A program made the position numbers and the translations under genes. A DNA stretch of 64,000 bases from assembly GCF_050627025.1 (NCBI RefSeq), contig NZ_CP192472.1; one strand, 5' to 3'. Below the pieces are notes generated by a model that made no database searches, was not told where the DNA came from, and was given only the letters and a program-made list of their open reading frames with translations. This stretch comes from Variovorax paradoxus_P (GTDB taxonomy: Bacteria; Pseudomonadota; Gammaproteobacteria; Burkholderiales; Burkholderiaceae_C). This document shows positions 34,156 to 42,844 of this stretch, piece by piece (position 1 is the stretch's first letter; every line of letters starts with the position of its first letter).

Positions 34156-35226
34156 ATGTCATTCCTACGGCTCACCGACGTGACCAAGTTCTACGGCGCC
34201 ACGCGTGCCGTGTCGGCCATGAACCTTGCGGTGGAAAAGGGAGAGTTCGTTTCGCTGCTCGGCCCTTCGGGCTGCGGCAAGACCACCACGCTGCAAATGA
34301 TTGCGGGGTTCGAGGCGGTCTCTAGCGGGCGCATCGAGCTTGCCGGCAAGGACATCACGCACGCCAAGGCCAACACGCGGGGCCTGGGCATCGTGTTCCA
34401 GACCTATGCGCTCTTTCCGCACATGACCGTGGCCGACAACGTGAGCTTCGGCCTCGAGATGCGCAAGATGCCCAAGGCCGAGCGCGCTGAACGGGTGAAG
34501 CAGGCCCTCGCACTCGTTCACCTCGAAGCGCATGCCACGCGCTACCCGCGTGAGCTCTCGGGCGGGCAGCGCCAGCGCGTGGCACTGGCGCGCGCATTGG
34601 TCATCGAGCCGCCGGTGTTGCTGCTCGACGAACCTCTGTCCAACCTGGACGCGAAGCTGCGCGAAGAAATGCAGTTCGAGCTGCGCCAGATCCAGCGCAA
34701 GGTCGGCACCACCACGGTAATGGTCACGCACGACCAGAGCGAGGCCATGTCCATCAGCGACCGCGTGGTGGTAATGGAAGGCGGCTGCGCCACGCAGATC
34801 GACCATCCGCACCGCGTGTACGAGCATCCGAGCACGCGCTTCATTTCCACCTTCGTCGGCAAGGCCAACCTGCTGGACGCCCGCGTCACGGCGTGTGGCT
34901 CGCGCAGTTGCCGCGTCGAGGTCGGCTCGCTCACCGTCGAGGTCGAAGACACCGGCTACAAATCGGGCGACAGGGTGCTGATGAGCGTGCGCCCCGAAAA
35001 GCTGCAGCTGGTGCAAGCCGGGCGCGGCCGCCTCGACGGCACGGTGCGGGAGCGCTTCTTCCTGGGCAGCCAATGGCTCTATCGCCTGGGCACGTCCGCC
35101 GGCGACCTGATGGTGCTGAGCCCCAACGACGGCCGCGAAGCGCTGGACGAAGGCAGCCCGGTAGGCATCGACTGGCCCGCGCATTGCACGCGCCTGTTGC
35201 CGGCCGAAGAGGCGGTGGCGGCATGA
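34156..35226 (+). CDS. ABC transporter ATPase, spermidine/putrescine (PotA) type
   Basis: A 356-residue import ATPase: Walker A GPSGCGKTTT, Q-loop VFQTYALFPHM, signature LSGGQRQRVALARAL, Walker B LLLDEPLSNLD, H-loop VTHDQSEA, and a C-terminal TOBE/MOI domain (residues about 280-356). The PotA-like layout and the two PotBC-like permeases downstream define a polyamine/opine-family importer. It is the first gene of the operon, 116 bp from the second operator, and its stop overlaps the next ATG. Confidence 0.9.
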   Translation: MSFLRLTDVTKFYGATRAVSAMNLAVEKGEFVSLLGPSGCGKTTTLQMIAGFEAVSSGRIELAGKDITHAKANTRGLGIVFQTYALFPHMTVADNVSFGLEMRKMPKAERAERVKQALALVHLEAHATRYPRELSGGQRQRVALARALVIEPPVLLLDEPLSNLDAKLREEMQFELRQIQRKVGTTTVMVTHDQSEAMSISDRVVVMEGGCATQIDHPHRVYEHPSTRFISTFVGKANLLDARVTACGSRSCRVEVGSLTVEVEDTGYKSGDRVLMSVRPEKLQLVQAGRGRLDGTVRERFFLGSQWLYRLGTSAGDLMVLSPNDGREALDEGSPVGIDWPAHCTRLLPAEEAVAA

Positions 35227-36083
35227 GCGGTTCGACCCGCAAGGCCACGCCATGGTGGCTCTCGGCACCCGCGCTGCTGCTGTTCGCAGCCTTGCTGGTG
35301 GTGCCGCTCGTGCTCACGGCGGTGCTGTCTTTCAATGTGTACGACCCCGCCACCGGGCCCAAGGCGGGCGAATTCACGTTCGAACACTACGCGCAGGTTT
35401 TCACCGACTCGTACTACCACGGCATCTTCTGGCGTACCTTCTGGATCTCGGGCCTCGTCACGCTGATCTGTGTGCTCATCGGCGCCCCTGAAGCCTATGT
35501 GCTGAGCCGCATGCGCAACCCCTGGCGGTCGATCCTGCTGCTGGTGGTGCTGGCGCCGCTGCTGGTTTCGGTGGTGGTGCGCGCTTTCGGCTGGAGCATG
35601 CTGCTGGGGCCCGAAGGCGCCGTGAATGCGATGCTGGGCGTTGTGGGCATCGGGCCGGTGAAGATGCTCTACACAGAAGTTGCGGTGATCGTGGCGCTGG
35701 TCCACGTGATGCTGCCGTTCATGGTGATTCCGGTGTGGACCTCGCTGCAGAAGCTCGATGCAGGCGTGGAGAACGCCGCGCTTTCGCTCAGGGCCTCGCA
35801 CTTCACCACGCTGCGGCGCATCGTGCTGCCGCAGGTGATGCCGGGCATTCTCTCGGGCAGCCTGATCGTGTTCGGCCTGGCTGCGAGCTCGTTTGCGATA
35901 CCGGGTCTGCTCGGTGGGCGCCGCCTGAAGATGGTCGCCACGGTCGTCTACGACGAATACCTGCACGAACTCAACTGGCCGCTCGGCGCCGCCGTTGCGC
36001 TGGTTCTGCTGGCGGCCAACCTCATCGTGATGCTGAGCTACAACCGGCTGGTAGAAGGCCGCTACAAGAAAGCGCTGGGCTGA
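35223..36083 (+). CDS. ABC transporter permease 1, PotB type
   Basis: A 286-residue permease with six helices. The ABC-importer coupling motif is visible as ENAALSLRASHFTTLRRIVLP, after helices starting LSAPALLLFAALLVVPLVL and a periplasmic loop containing FTFEHYAQVFTDSYY. Translation is coupled to the ATPase (ATGA overlap). It forms the membrane channel with the next gene product. Confidence 0.9.
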   Translation: MSGSTRKATPWWLSAPALLLFAALLVVPLVLTAVLSFNVYDPATGPKAGEFTFEHYAQVFTDSYYHGIFWRTFWISGLVTLICVLIGAPEAYVLSRMRNPWRSILLLVVLAPLLVSVVVRAFGWSMLLGPEGAVNAMLGVVGIGPVKMLYTEVAVIVALVHVMLPFMVIPVWTSLQKLDAGVENAALSLRASHFTTLRRIVLPQVMPGILSGSLIVFGLAASSFAIPGLLGGRRLKMVATVVYDEYLHELNWPLGAAVALVLLAANLIVMLSYNRLVEGRYKKALG

Positions 36084-36087
36084 TCCG

Positions 36088-36882
36088 ATGAGCAAGAACG
36101 GCCCTCTCGCCCTCGCGTTCAACGCGCTCGTCATCACCTTCATGCTGGCGCCGCTGGTGGTGGTGTGCATCGTGGCGTTCACGCCCGAAAACACGTTGAC
36201 CATTCCGACCACGCACTTCTCGCTGCGCTGGTTCAAGGCGGTGTTTGCGCACCCCGACTTCATGCAGTCGTTCTGGAACAGCCTGTGGCTTGCGCTGGCT
36301 TCGGCCACCATTGCCACGCTGCTCGCGGTGCCGGCCGGCATGGCCATTACGCGCTATGCGTTTCCGGGGCGCGACTTCCTGAACGGCCTCTTTCTTTCGC
36401 CGCTGATCATTCCGCACCTGGTGCTGGGCGTGGCGTTGTTGCGCCTCTTCGCACTGGTGGGCGGCACGGGCAGCTTTGGGTGGCTGGTCATGGCGCATGC
36501 GCTGATTGTCACGCCCTACACGCTGCGCCTGGTGGTGGCCGCGCTCGTGGGCTTCGACCGAAGCGCCGAGCAGGCTGCGCTGTCGCTGGGCGCGAGCCAG
36601 GCCACGGTGTTCCGGCGCATCACGCTGCCGATGATCCTGCCGGGGGTCACGGGCGGCTGGCTGCTGTCCTTCATCAACAGCTTCGACGAAGTGACGATGT
36701 CGATCTTTGTCACATCGCCCAGCACGGTCACGCTGCCGGTGCGCATGTACATGTATGCCACCGAGTCGATCGACCCGCTGATGGCCGCGGTGTCGGCGTT
36801 GATGGTGGCGGTAACCGCCATCGCGATGGTGGTGCTCGACCGCGTCTACGGCCTTGACCGCGTGCTGGTGGGGCGCCGATAG
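36088..36882 (+). CDS. ABC transporter permease 2, PotC type
   Basis: A 264-residue permease with the PotC layout: first helix NALVITFMLAPLVVVCIVAF, FSLRWFKAVFAHPDFMQSFWNSL, and the coupling loop EQAALSLGASQATVFRRITLP followed by SFINSFDEVTMSIFV. It begins four bases after permease 1. Together with the ATPase and the binding protein at the end of the operon it makes a complete importer. Confidence 0.9.
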   Translation: MSKNGPLALAFNALVITFMLAPLVVVCIVAFTPENTLTIPTTHFSLRWFKAVFAHPDFMQSFWNSLWLALASATIATLLAVPAGMAITRYAFPGRDFLNGLFLSPLIIPHLVLGVALLRLFALVGGTGSFGWLVMAHALIVTPYTLRLVVAALVGFDRSAEQAALSLGASQATVFRRITLPMILPGVTGGWLLSFINSFDEVTMSIFVTSPSTVTLPVRMYMYATESIDPLMAAVSALMVAVTAIAMVVLDRVYGLDRVLVGRR

Positions 36883-37191
36883 ATGAGCTTGCCGACCGTT
36901 ATTCAACCGCTGCTGCATCGCGTGGCCGAAACCGGCCGTGCCGAGGTGCGCTTCACGCTCGACGGCGAGCCTGCCTCCGCGCTCGCGGGCGACACCGTGC
37001 TCACGGCCGTACTCACGCAAGCCGCCCAGCTGCGCCGCAACGAATTCAGCGGCGCGCCGCGCGCGGGCTTCTGCATGATGGGCGCCTGCCAGGACTGCTG
37101 GATTGCCACCGAGCAAGGCGAGCGCCTGCGCGCCTGCTCCACCTTCATTGCGCCGGGCATGGCGCTGGTCACTGGAAGGAGCGGCGCATGA
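36883..37191 (+). CDS. [2Fe-2S] subunit of HcnA / opine-oxidase-like dehydrogenase
   Basis: A 102-residue ferredoxin-like subunit. Cluster cysteines are seen in FCMMGACQDCW and the later RACST, the pattern of HcnA and the small subunit of opine and D-hydroxyproline dehydrogenases. It starts immediately at the stop of the permease gene and overlaps the next gene by ATGA. It passes electrons from the two flavoprotein subunits downstream. Electrons probably reach the respiratory chain. Confidence 0.85.
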   Translation: MSLPTVIQPLLHRVAETGRAEVRFTLDGEPASALAGDTVLTAVLTQAAQLRRNEFSGAPRAGFCMMGACQDCWIATEQGERLRACSTFIAPGMALVTGRSGA

Positions 37192-38615
37192 CGGCTCCTT
37201 CTTCTTCCGCATTGCAGCCGGTGATCGTCGGCGCAGGGCCGGCAGGCGTGCGCGCCGCACAGGCGCTGGTAGCGCACGGCCTGCGCCCCGTGGTAATCGA
37301 CGAAGCCTCGCGTGCCGGCGGCCAGATCTACCGCCGCCCGCCTGCGAGCCTGGCGGAGCGCAGCGCGAATGTGCTCTACGGTTTCGAGGCCCGCCGTGCC
37401 GATGCGGTGCACACCGCTTTCGACGCCTTGCGCGAACGCATCGACTACCGCCCCGACAGCCTGGTGTGGAACGCGCAAGGCGGCCGGCTCGACGTGCTGC
37501 ACGGCCCCACGCGCAGCACCTCCAGCGTGCCCTACAGCCAATTGATCGTCGCCACGGGCGCCACCGACCGCGTGCTGCCGGTACCTGGCTGGACGCTGCC
37601 GGGCGTCTACACGTTGGGCGGCGCGCAAGTGGCACTCAAGTTCCAGGGCTGCGCCATCGGGCAGCGGGTGGTGTTCATGGGCACAGGCCCGCTGCTGTAT
37701 CTCGTCGCGTACCAGTACGCCAAGGCAGGAGCGAAGGTCGCTGCGGTTCTCGACACCTCGCGGTTTGCGGATCAGCTTGCCGCCACCCCCGCGATGCTGC
37801 GGCAGCCGGCGGTGTTCGCGAAAGGCGTTTACTACGTGGCCTGGCTGCGCGCGCACGGCGTGGCGCTGCACGGCGGTGTGCGGCCGTTGCGTGTGCTCGG
37901 CGACGCAACGGAAAGCCGCGTGGCCGGGGTGGCGTGGCATGACGGACGCGAAGAGCGCACGCTGCCCTGCGATGCCGTCGGTTTCGGCTATGCGCTGCGC
38001 TCCGAAACGCAACTGGCCGACCTGCTGGGCTGCCGCTTCGAATTTGCGCCGCTGCACCGTGCGCACCTGCCGGTGCGCGACGCGGCCGGCCGCTCCAGCA
38101 TGAGGGGCGTGTACCTCGCGGGCGATGGCGCCGGCATCATGGGTGCCGATGCGGCCGAGTGGGCCGGCGAGCGTGCCGCGCTTGCGCTGCTGGCCGACGG
38201 CGGCGTGGCCGTCGACACCGCGCGCGCCGCAATGCTCGAACGCAAGCTGCACAAGCTCGGCGCCTTCCGCCAGGGGCTGGAGCGCGCCTTTCCGGTGCCG
38301 CACGACTGGGCCGCCCACGCGCCCGACGAGCTGGTGGTGTGCCGCTGCGAGAACATCACCGCGGGCACGCTGCGCCAGGCCGTGGCCGAGAACGGTGCAG
38401 ATGAAATGAACCGGCTCAAGGCGCTTTCTCGGGTGGGCATGGGCCGCTGCCAAGGCCGCATGTGCGGCGTGGCGGCAGCCGAGATCCTTGCCCATGCCAC
38501 GAGGCAACCGCTGCAGCAGGTCGGCCGGCTGCGCGGGCAGGCTCCGATCAAGCCGATTCCGATTCAGCTTGCCACCTCGGCAACAGCAACTGCCGCCGAA
38601 GGAGCAAGCAGGTGA
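37188..38615 (+). CDS. FAD/NAD(P)-binding oxidoreductase subunit, HcnB / OoxA-like
   Basis: A 475-residue flavoprotein. Residues about 12-45 contain VIVGAGPAGVRAAQALVAHG and EASRAGGQIYRRP; a second nucleotide-binding region includes VFMGTGPLLY. The C-terminus holds a BFD-like [2Fe-2S] site, CRCEN and GRCQGRMCG, as in HcnB and opine oxidase subunit A. The gene overlaps those on both sides (ATGA and GTGA), so subunits are made in step. It is not a stand-alone pyridine-nucleotide reductase. Confidence 0.87.
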   Translation: MTAPSSSALQPVIVGAGPAGVRAAQALVAHGLRPVVIDEASRAGGQIYRRPPASLAERSANVLYGFEARRADAVHTAFDALRERIDYRPDSLVWNAQGGRLDVLHGPTRSTSSVPYSQLIVATGATDRVLPVPGWTLPGVYTLGGAQVALKFQGCAIGQRVVFMGTGPLLYLVAYQYAKAGAKVAAVLDTSRFADQLAATPAMLRQPAVFAKGVYYVAWLRAHGVALHGGVRPLRVLGDATESRVAGVAWHDGREERTLPCDAVGFGYALRSETQLADLLGCRFEFAPLHRAHLPVRDAAGRSSMRGVYLAGDGAGIMGADAAEWAGERAALALLADGGVAVDTARAAMLERKLHKLGAFRQGLERAFPVPHDWAAHAPDELVVCRCENITAGTLRQAVAENGADEMNRLKALSRVGMGRCQGRMCGVAAAEILAHATRQPLQQVGRLRGQAPIKPIPIQLATSATATAAEGASR

Positions 38616-39793
38616 CCGGGCGCAAGACATTGCGCACCGACGTCGCCATCGTCGGCGGCGGCATCGTGGGTGCGTCCGCCGCGCTGGCCTTGCGGCAGAT
38701 GGGCATCGGCGTGGTGCTGCTGGAGCGGGACTTGTGCGGCTCGCGTTCGAGCGGCGTCAACTACGGCGGCGTGCGGCGCCAGGGTCGGCCGGTGAGCCAG
38801 TTGCCGCTGGCGCAGCGCGCGCACCGCATCTGGGGCCGCTTGCGCGAAACCATCGGCACGGGCGGCGAATACCTGCGCTCCGGCCACTTCAAGATTGCAC
38901 GCAGCGAAGCCGACATGGCTTCGCTGGAGCAGTACCGCGAGCGGAGCCGCGACTTCGATCTTGGGCTCGAACTGATCTCGGCTGCCCGCCTGCGCGAGTG
39001 CTGCCCCTGGCTTGGCACGCGCGCCGTCGGCGGCTCTTTGTGCGCCGAAGACGGGCAGGCCAACCCGCGGCTGGTGTCGCCGGCCTTCGCGCTTGCGGCG
39101 CAGCGTGCGGGCGCGCAGATCTTCGAGCGCCACAAGGTCGACGAGGTGGTGCACGACGGCAGGGGCTTCCTGCTGCGTTCGGGCAACGCGCTCGAAGTGC
39201 ATGCACCGGCGCTGCTCAATTGCGCGGGCGCATGGTCCGGCCCCATTGCCGAATATTTCGGCGAGGCCGTTCCACTGCGCTCGAGCCACCCCGTAATGGC
39301 GGTGACCGAGCCCGTGCCGCACTTCATGGACTGGAGCCTCGGCGTAGAGGGCGGCGGCATCTACTGCCGGCAGGTGGCGCGCGGCAACCTGGTGCTCGGC
39401 GGCGGCAGGGGCTTTGCGCTCGATGCCGATCGCGCGCGCGCCGATCGCGACGCCATCGCCACGCTCGCGGCACAAGCTGTCGAGCTGCTGCCCACGCTGC
39501 GGCATGCGCATTTCATCCGCACCTGGAGCGGCACCGAAGGCAACCTGCCCGACCACCAGCCGGTGCTCGGGCCAAGCCGCACCACGCCCGGGCTGTTCCA
39601 CGGCTTCGGCTTTTCGGGAGCGGGTTTCCAGATAGGCCCCGCAGCCGGCGAAGTGCTGGCCGAACTCGTGCGCGACGGACGCAGCAGCACCCCGATCGAG
39701 AGCTTCTCGATCGACCGCTTCCTTGCGCCTGCCGTGGCAGCAGAAGAAGAAACAGCAGCAGCAGACAACACCACCACCCACACCCCACCCTGA
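38612..39793 (+). CDS. FAD-dependent amine dehydrogenase subunit, HcnC / DAAO-like
   Basis: A 393-residue DAAO-superfamily flavoprotein: VAIVGGGIVGASAALALRQMG at the N-terminus, SSGVNYGGVRRQ, GWSGTEG-like TWSGTEGNLPDHQPVLG and GFSGAGFQIGPAAGEVLAEL at the C-terminus. In the HcnABC/OoxAB/D-hydroxyproline dehydrogenase group this subunit oxidises the C-N bond of an amino acid or N-substituted amino acid. The GTG start overlaps the previous stop. The last 25 residues are low-complexity (E, A, T). The substrate is unknown, but it is presumably the compound imported by the same operon. Confidence 0.87.
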   Translation: MTGRKTLRTDVAIVGGGIVGASAALALRQMGIGVVLLERDLCGSRSSGVNYGGVRRQGRPVSQLPLAQRAHRIWGRLRETIGTGGEYLRSGHFKIARSEADMASLEQYRERSRDFDLGLELISAARLRECCPWLGTRAVGGSLCAEDGQANPRLVSPAFALAAQRAGAQIFERHKVDEVVHDGRGFLLRSGNALEVHAPALLNCAGAWSGPIAEYFGEAVPLRSSHPVMAVTEPVPHFMDWSLGVEGGGIYCRQVARGNLVLGGGRGFALDADRARADRDAIATLAAQAVELLPTLRHAHFIRTWSGTEGNLPDHQPVLGPSRTTPGLFHGFGFSGAGFQIGPAAGEVLAELVRDGRSSTPIESFSIDRFLAPAVAAEEETAAADNTTTHTPP

Positions 39794-39805
39794 AAGGAAA
39801 ACACC

Positions 39806-40882
39806 ATGTCCCGTTTTCAGAAGAAGCCCTTCTTTTTCTCCCTTCGCCGGAGCTTGCTCGGTGCGGCAGCGGTTGCTGCGCTCGCGGCCGGCGGCACGGC
39901 CGGCGCGCAGACCAAGACGCTCTACATCGGCATGAACGGCGGCACCATGGAGAAGGCATACACGCAGTACGTGTTCCCCGCCTTCGAGAAGCTCTACGGC
40001 GCCAAGGTGGTGGTGGTGCCAGGCACTTCGTCCGACATCCTTGCAAAGGCGCAGGCCAACAAGGACCGCCCGCAGATGCACGTGATGTTCCTGGACGACG
40101 GCATCATGGTGCGCGCCATCGGCATGGGCCTGTGCCAGAAGCAGCGGCCCAATCCGTCGCTCGCCGAAATCTACCCGGCCGCACGCTTCAAGGACGACAT
40201 GGCCAGCGGCGTGAGCCTGGGCATGACGGGCCTGGCCTACAACGCCAAGATGTTCAAGGACAAGGGCTGGGCGCCGCCCACCTCGTGGATGGACCTGGCC
40301 GACCCCAAGTACAAGGGCAAGGTGGTGTTTCAGTCGATGTCGTCATCGTCTTTTGGACTGCACGGCTTCCTGATGTTCAACCGCATCCAGGGTGGCAACG
40401 ACAAGAACGTGGAACCCGGCTTCAAGGCCTGGCCCACCACCATCGGCCCGAACGTGCTCGAGTACATCCCGAGTTCGGCCAAGCTGTCGGAAATGGTGCA
40501 GACCGGCGAAGCCGCGATATTTCCGCTGACGCCCACGGCCGTGGCCGCGCTGAAGACCAAGGGCATTCCGGTGGAGTACGCGCCGCCGAAGGAGGGCGCG
40601 GTGGTGCTGATGGTGGGCCAGTGCGTGATTGCGAACAACAGCGAACCCGAGCTGTCGCAAAAGCTCGCCGAGTTCTTGTTGAGCCCGCTGGCTCAGGCCA
40701 ACGTATTGCAGTACGGCGCGCAGATTCCCACCAACCCCAAGGCACCTGCCGTGGGCGATGGTGTGCAGCAGGTGGCCGACATCAACAAGTGGATGAAGAC
40801 TGCGGTCACCATTGACTGGGACAGCATCAATGCGAACCGGCCTGCGTGGAATGCGCGTTGGAACAAGACTATCGAGAAGTGA
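39806..40882 (+). CDS. ABC transporter substrate-binding protein, PotD/opine type
   Basis: A 358-residue periplasmic binding protein with a signal peptide (SLRRSLLGAAAVAALAAGGTAGAQ). The body, TLYIGMNGGTMEKAYTQ, FPAFEKLYGAKVVVVPGTSSD, MFLDDGIMVRAI, GLAYNAKMF, PPTSWMDLADPKYKGKV, matches SBP_bac_6/PotD-type proteins. It closes the operon, ribosome site GAAAGGAAA. Ligand-binding residues cannot be assigned by eye; the family also includes mannopine-type opine binding proteins. A long hairpin element follows at once. Confidence 0.88.
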   Translation: MSRFQKKPFFFSLRRSLLGAAAVAALAAGGTAGAQTKTLYIGMNGGTMEKAYTQYVFPAFEKLYGAKVVVVPGTSSDILAKAQANKDRPQMHVMFLDDGIMVRAIGMGLCQKQRPNPSLAEIYPAARFKDDMASGVSLGMTGLAYNAKMFKDKGWAPPTSWMDLADPKYKGKVVFQSMSSSSFGLHGFLMFNRIQGGNDKNVEPGFKAWPTTIGPNVLEYIPSSAKLSEMVQTGEAAIFPLTPTAVAALKTKGIPVEYAPPKEGAVVLMVGQCVIANNSEPELSQKLAEFLLSPLAQANVLQYGAQIPTNPKAPAVGDGVQQVADINKWMKTAVTIDWDSINANRPAWNARWNKTIEK

Positions 40883-40893
40883 TAGGTGCGTGA

Positions 40894-41059
40894 GTTTTGG
40901 GGTGGCTGTGTTCAGGGCGGCGCACCCAGAGCGTGCCCAGTGCACAGGGCATCGGGTGCTCCCCGCAGCGAAATAAAGGAGGAGCCGAAGGCGGAGGACA
41001 TTCGCGGAGGGGAGTACCCGGTGGCCTGTGCACAAGCCCTGAACAGCAGCGCCCCAAAC
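40894..41059. repeat. Large nested palindromic element (about 166 bp) at a convergent junction
   Basis: Successive arms pair from outside inward: GTTTTGGGG with CCCCAAAC, TGTTCAGGGC with GCCCTGAACA (perfect), TGCACAGGGC with GGCCTGTGCA (nine of ten), GGGTGCTCCCC with GGGGAGTACCC (ten of eleven), then a small tip GCC-GAA-GGC. It contains no reading frame or terminator T-tract. It fills nearly the whole 201-bp gap between two convergent genes. Confidence 0.75.
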
Positions 41060-41083
41060 ATCAACAGTCCCAAGCAGAAGTTC

Positions 41084-42712
41084 TCAGCGATTAGCTTCCA
41101 GAATCCACCCCACAGCCTTCTCGGCCATCATCAACGTCGGGCTGTTCGTGTTGCCGCTGGTGATGGTTGGCATCGCACCCGCGTCGACCACGCGCAGCCC
41201 CTGCACGCCGCGCACACGAAGCTTTGAGTCGAGCACCGCCATCGGGTCGCCGTCAGCGCCCATCTTGGTTGTACCCACCGGATGGAAGATGGTGGTTGCA
41301 ATGTCTCCCGCGAGGCGCGCCAGGTCTTCGTCGCTCTGGTACTGCACGCCGGGCTTCCATTCCTCGGGCTTGTATTTGGCGAGTGCGGGCTGCGATGCGA
41401 TGCGGCGCGTCACGCGCAGCGAATCGGCTGCCACCTTGCGGTCTTCATCCGTGCTCAGGTAGTTGGGTGCAATGGCGGGCGCGTCCTGAAAGCGCGGGCT
41501 CTTGATGCGCACCGTGCCGCGGCTCGTGGGGTTGAGGTTGCACACGCTCGCCGTAAAGGCCGGAAAGCTGTGCAGCGGCTCGCCGAATGCGTCTAGCGAC
41601 AACGGCTGCACGTGGTATTCGAGATTGGGCCACTCATGCTCGGGCGAGCTGCGCGTGAAAGCACCCAGCTGCGAAGGCGCCATGCTCATCGGGCCGCTGC
41701 GCTTCATCAGGTACTCGAGGCCGATTTTTGCCTTGCCGTACATCGACGACGCCAGCACATTGAGCGTAGGCGCGCCGTTGATCTTGTAGACCGCGCGAAT
41801 CTGCAGGTGGTCTTGCAGGTTGGCGCCGACGCCCGGCGCATCGACCACCACATCGATGCCGTGCTGGCGCAGCAGCTCGGCCGGGCCAATGCCCGAGAGT
41901 TGCAAGATTTGCGGCGAACCGATGCTGCCCCCGCAAAGCACCACCTCGCGCGTGACATGCGCGGTAATCATCTGTTGGCCGTCCCACACCTGCACGCCGG
42001 TGCAACGCTGGCTGCCGTCGGCCTGGGTCTCGATGATCAGCCTGGTGACGTGCGCATTGACCCACATCTCGAAGTTGGGCCGGCCATAGCACACGGGCCG
42101 CAAGAACGCCTTCGCCGTATTCCAGCGCCAGCCGTTCTTCTGGTTGACCTGGAAATAGCCGACGCCTTCGTTGCTGCCGCGATTGAAGTCCGTGCTGTGC
42201 GGAACGCCGGCCTGCACGGCGGCCTCGGCAAAGGCGTCGAGGATGTCCCAGCGCAGGCGCTGCTTTTCCACCCGCCATTCGCCGCCGGCGCCGTGCAGTT
42301 CGTCGGCGCCAAGGTAATAGTCTTCGTGCTTCTTGAAGTCGGGCAGCACGTTCTGCCACTTCCAGTCGTCGTCACCCGTGAGCTGCGCCCACTGGTCGTA
42401 GTCGCGCGACTGGCCGCGCATGTAGATCATGCCGTTGATGCTGGAGCAGCCGCCCAGCGTCTTGCCGCGCGGGTAGCGCAGCGTGCGGCCATTCAGCCCT
42501 GCATCGGGCTCGGTGCTGTAGAGCCAGTCAGTGCGGGGATTGCCGATGCAATAGAGGTAGCCCACGGGAATGTGGATCCAGTGGTAGTCGTCCTTGCGGC
42601 CGGCTTCGATCAGCAGCGTGCGCTGTTGCGATTTGCGGGTCAGCCGGTTGCACATCAGCGCGCCGGCCGTGCCGCCGCCGATGACGATGTAGTCGAATGT
42701 GTTTTCGCTCAT
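41084..42712 (-). CDS. GMC family oxidoreductase (choline/alcohol dehydrogenase-like)
   Basis: A 542-residue flavoprotein. FAD motif YIVIGGGTAGALMCNRL, GMC signature 1 in RGKTLGGCSSINGMIYMRG, signature 2 in GGSIGSPQILQLSGIG, and the active-site His pair region TTIFHPVGTTKMG with VVDAGAMPTITSGNTNSP. Such enzymes oxidise alcohols to aldehydes; choline, aliphatic or aromatic alcohols are all possible. It is divergent from a LysR regulator, the likely controller. Confidence 0.9.
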   Translation of the reverse strand: MSENTFDYIVIGGGTAGALMCNRLTRKSQQRTLLIEAGRKDDYHWIHIPVGYLYCIGNPRTDWLYSTEPDAGLNGRTLRYPRGKTLGGCSSINGMIYMRGQSRDYDQWAQLTGDDDWKWQNVLPDFKKHEDYYLGADELHGAGGEWRVEKQRLRWDILDAFAEAAVQAGVPHSTDFNRGSNEGVGYFQVNQKNGWRWNTAKAFLRPVCYGRPNFEMWVNAHVTRLIIETQADGSQRCTGVQVWDGQQMITAHVTREVVLCGGSIGSPQILQLSGIGPAELLRQHGIDVVVDAPGVGANLQDHLQIRAVYKINGAPTLNVLASSMYGKAKIGLEYLMKRSGPMSMAPSQLGAFTRSSPEHEWPNLEYHVQPLSLDAFGEPLHSFPAFTASVCNLNPTSRGTVRIKSPRFQDAPAIAPNYLSTDEDRKVAADSLRVTRRIASQPALAKYKPEEWKPGVQYQSDEDLARLAGDIATTIFHPVGTTKMGADGDPMAVLDSKLRVRGVQGLRVVDAGAMPTITSGNTNSPTLMMAEKAVGWILEANR

Positions 42713-42769
42713 GGCGCCTGCTTGTCTCCGGAACGATATTTTTGATGCTCATGGGCCTTGCACCGGCCT

Positions 42770-42790
42770 CTTGGGCAAGTTTCGCCCAAG
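42770..42790. promoter_or_regulatory. CTTGGGC inverted repeat between the LysR and GMC genes
   Basis: CTTGGGC-AAGTTTC-GCCCAAG is a perfect seven-base dyad in the 132-bp divergent region. Its size and place fit a LysR operator, although it is not the plain T-N11-A form. Confidence 0.45.
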
Positions 42791-42844
42791 GCTCGTACAA
42801 AAAGCCAATGATTTCGGCGCCGGTAGCTTATAAATCACTCTTAT

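Noticed and set aside
39719..39792. Low-complexity CAG/AAC-rich end of the DAAO-like gene as a frameshift or foreign tail
   Set aside because: The frame stays open to a normal stop and a proper ribosome site follows; variable tails are common and no repeat disrupts the core.
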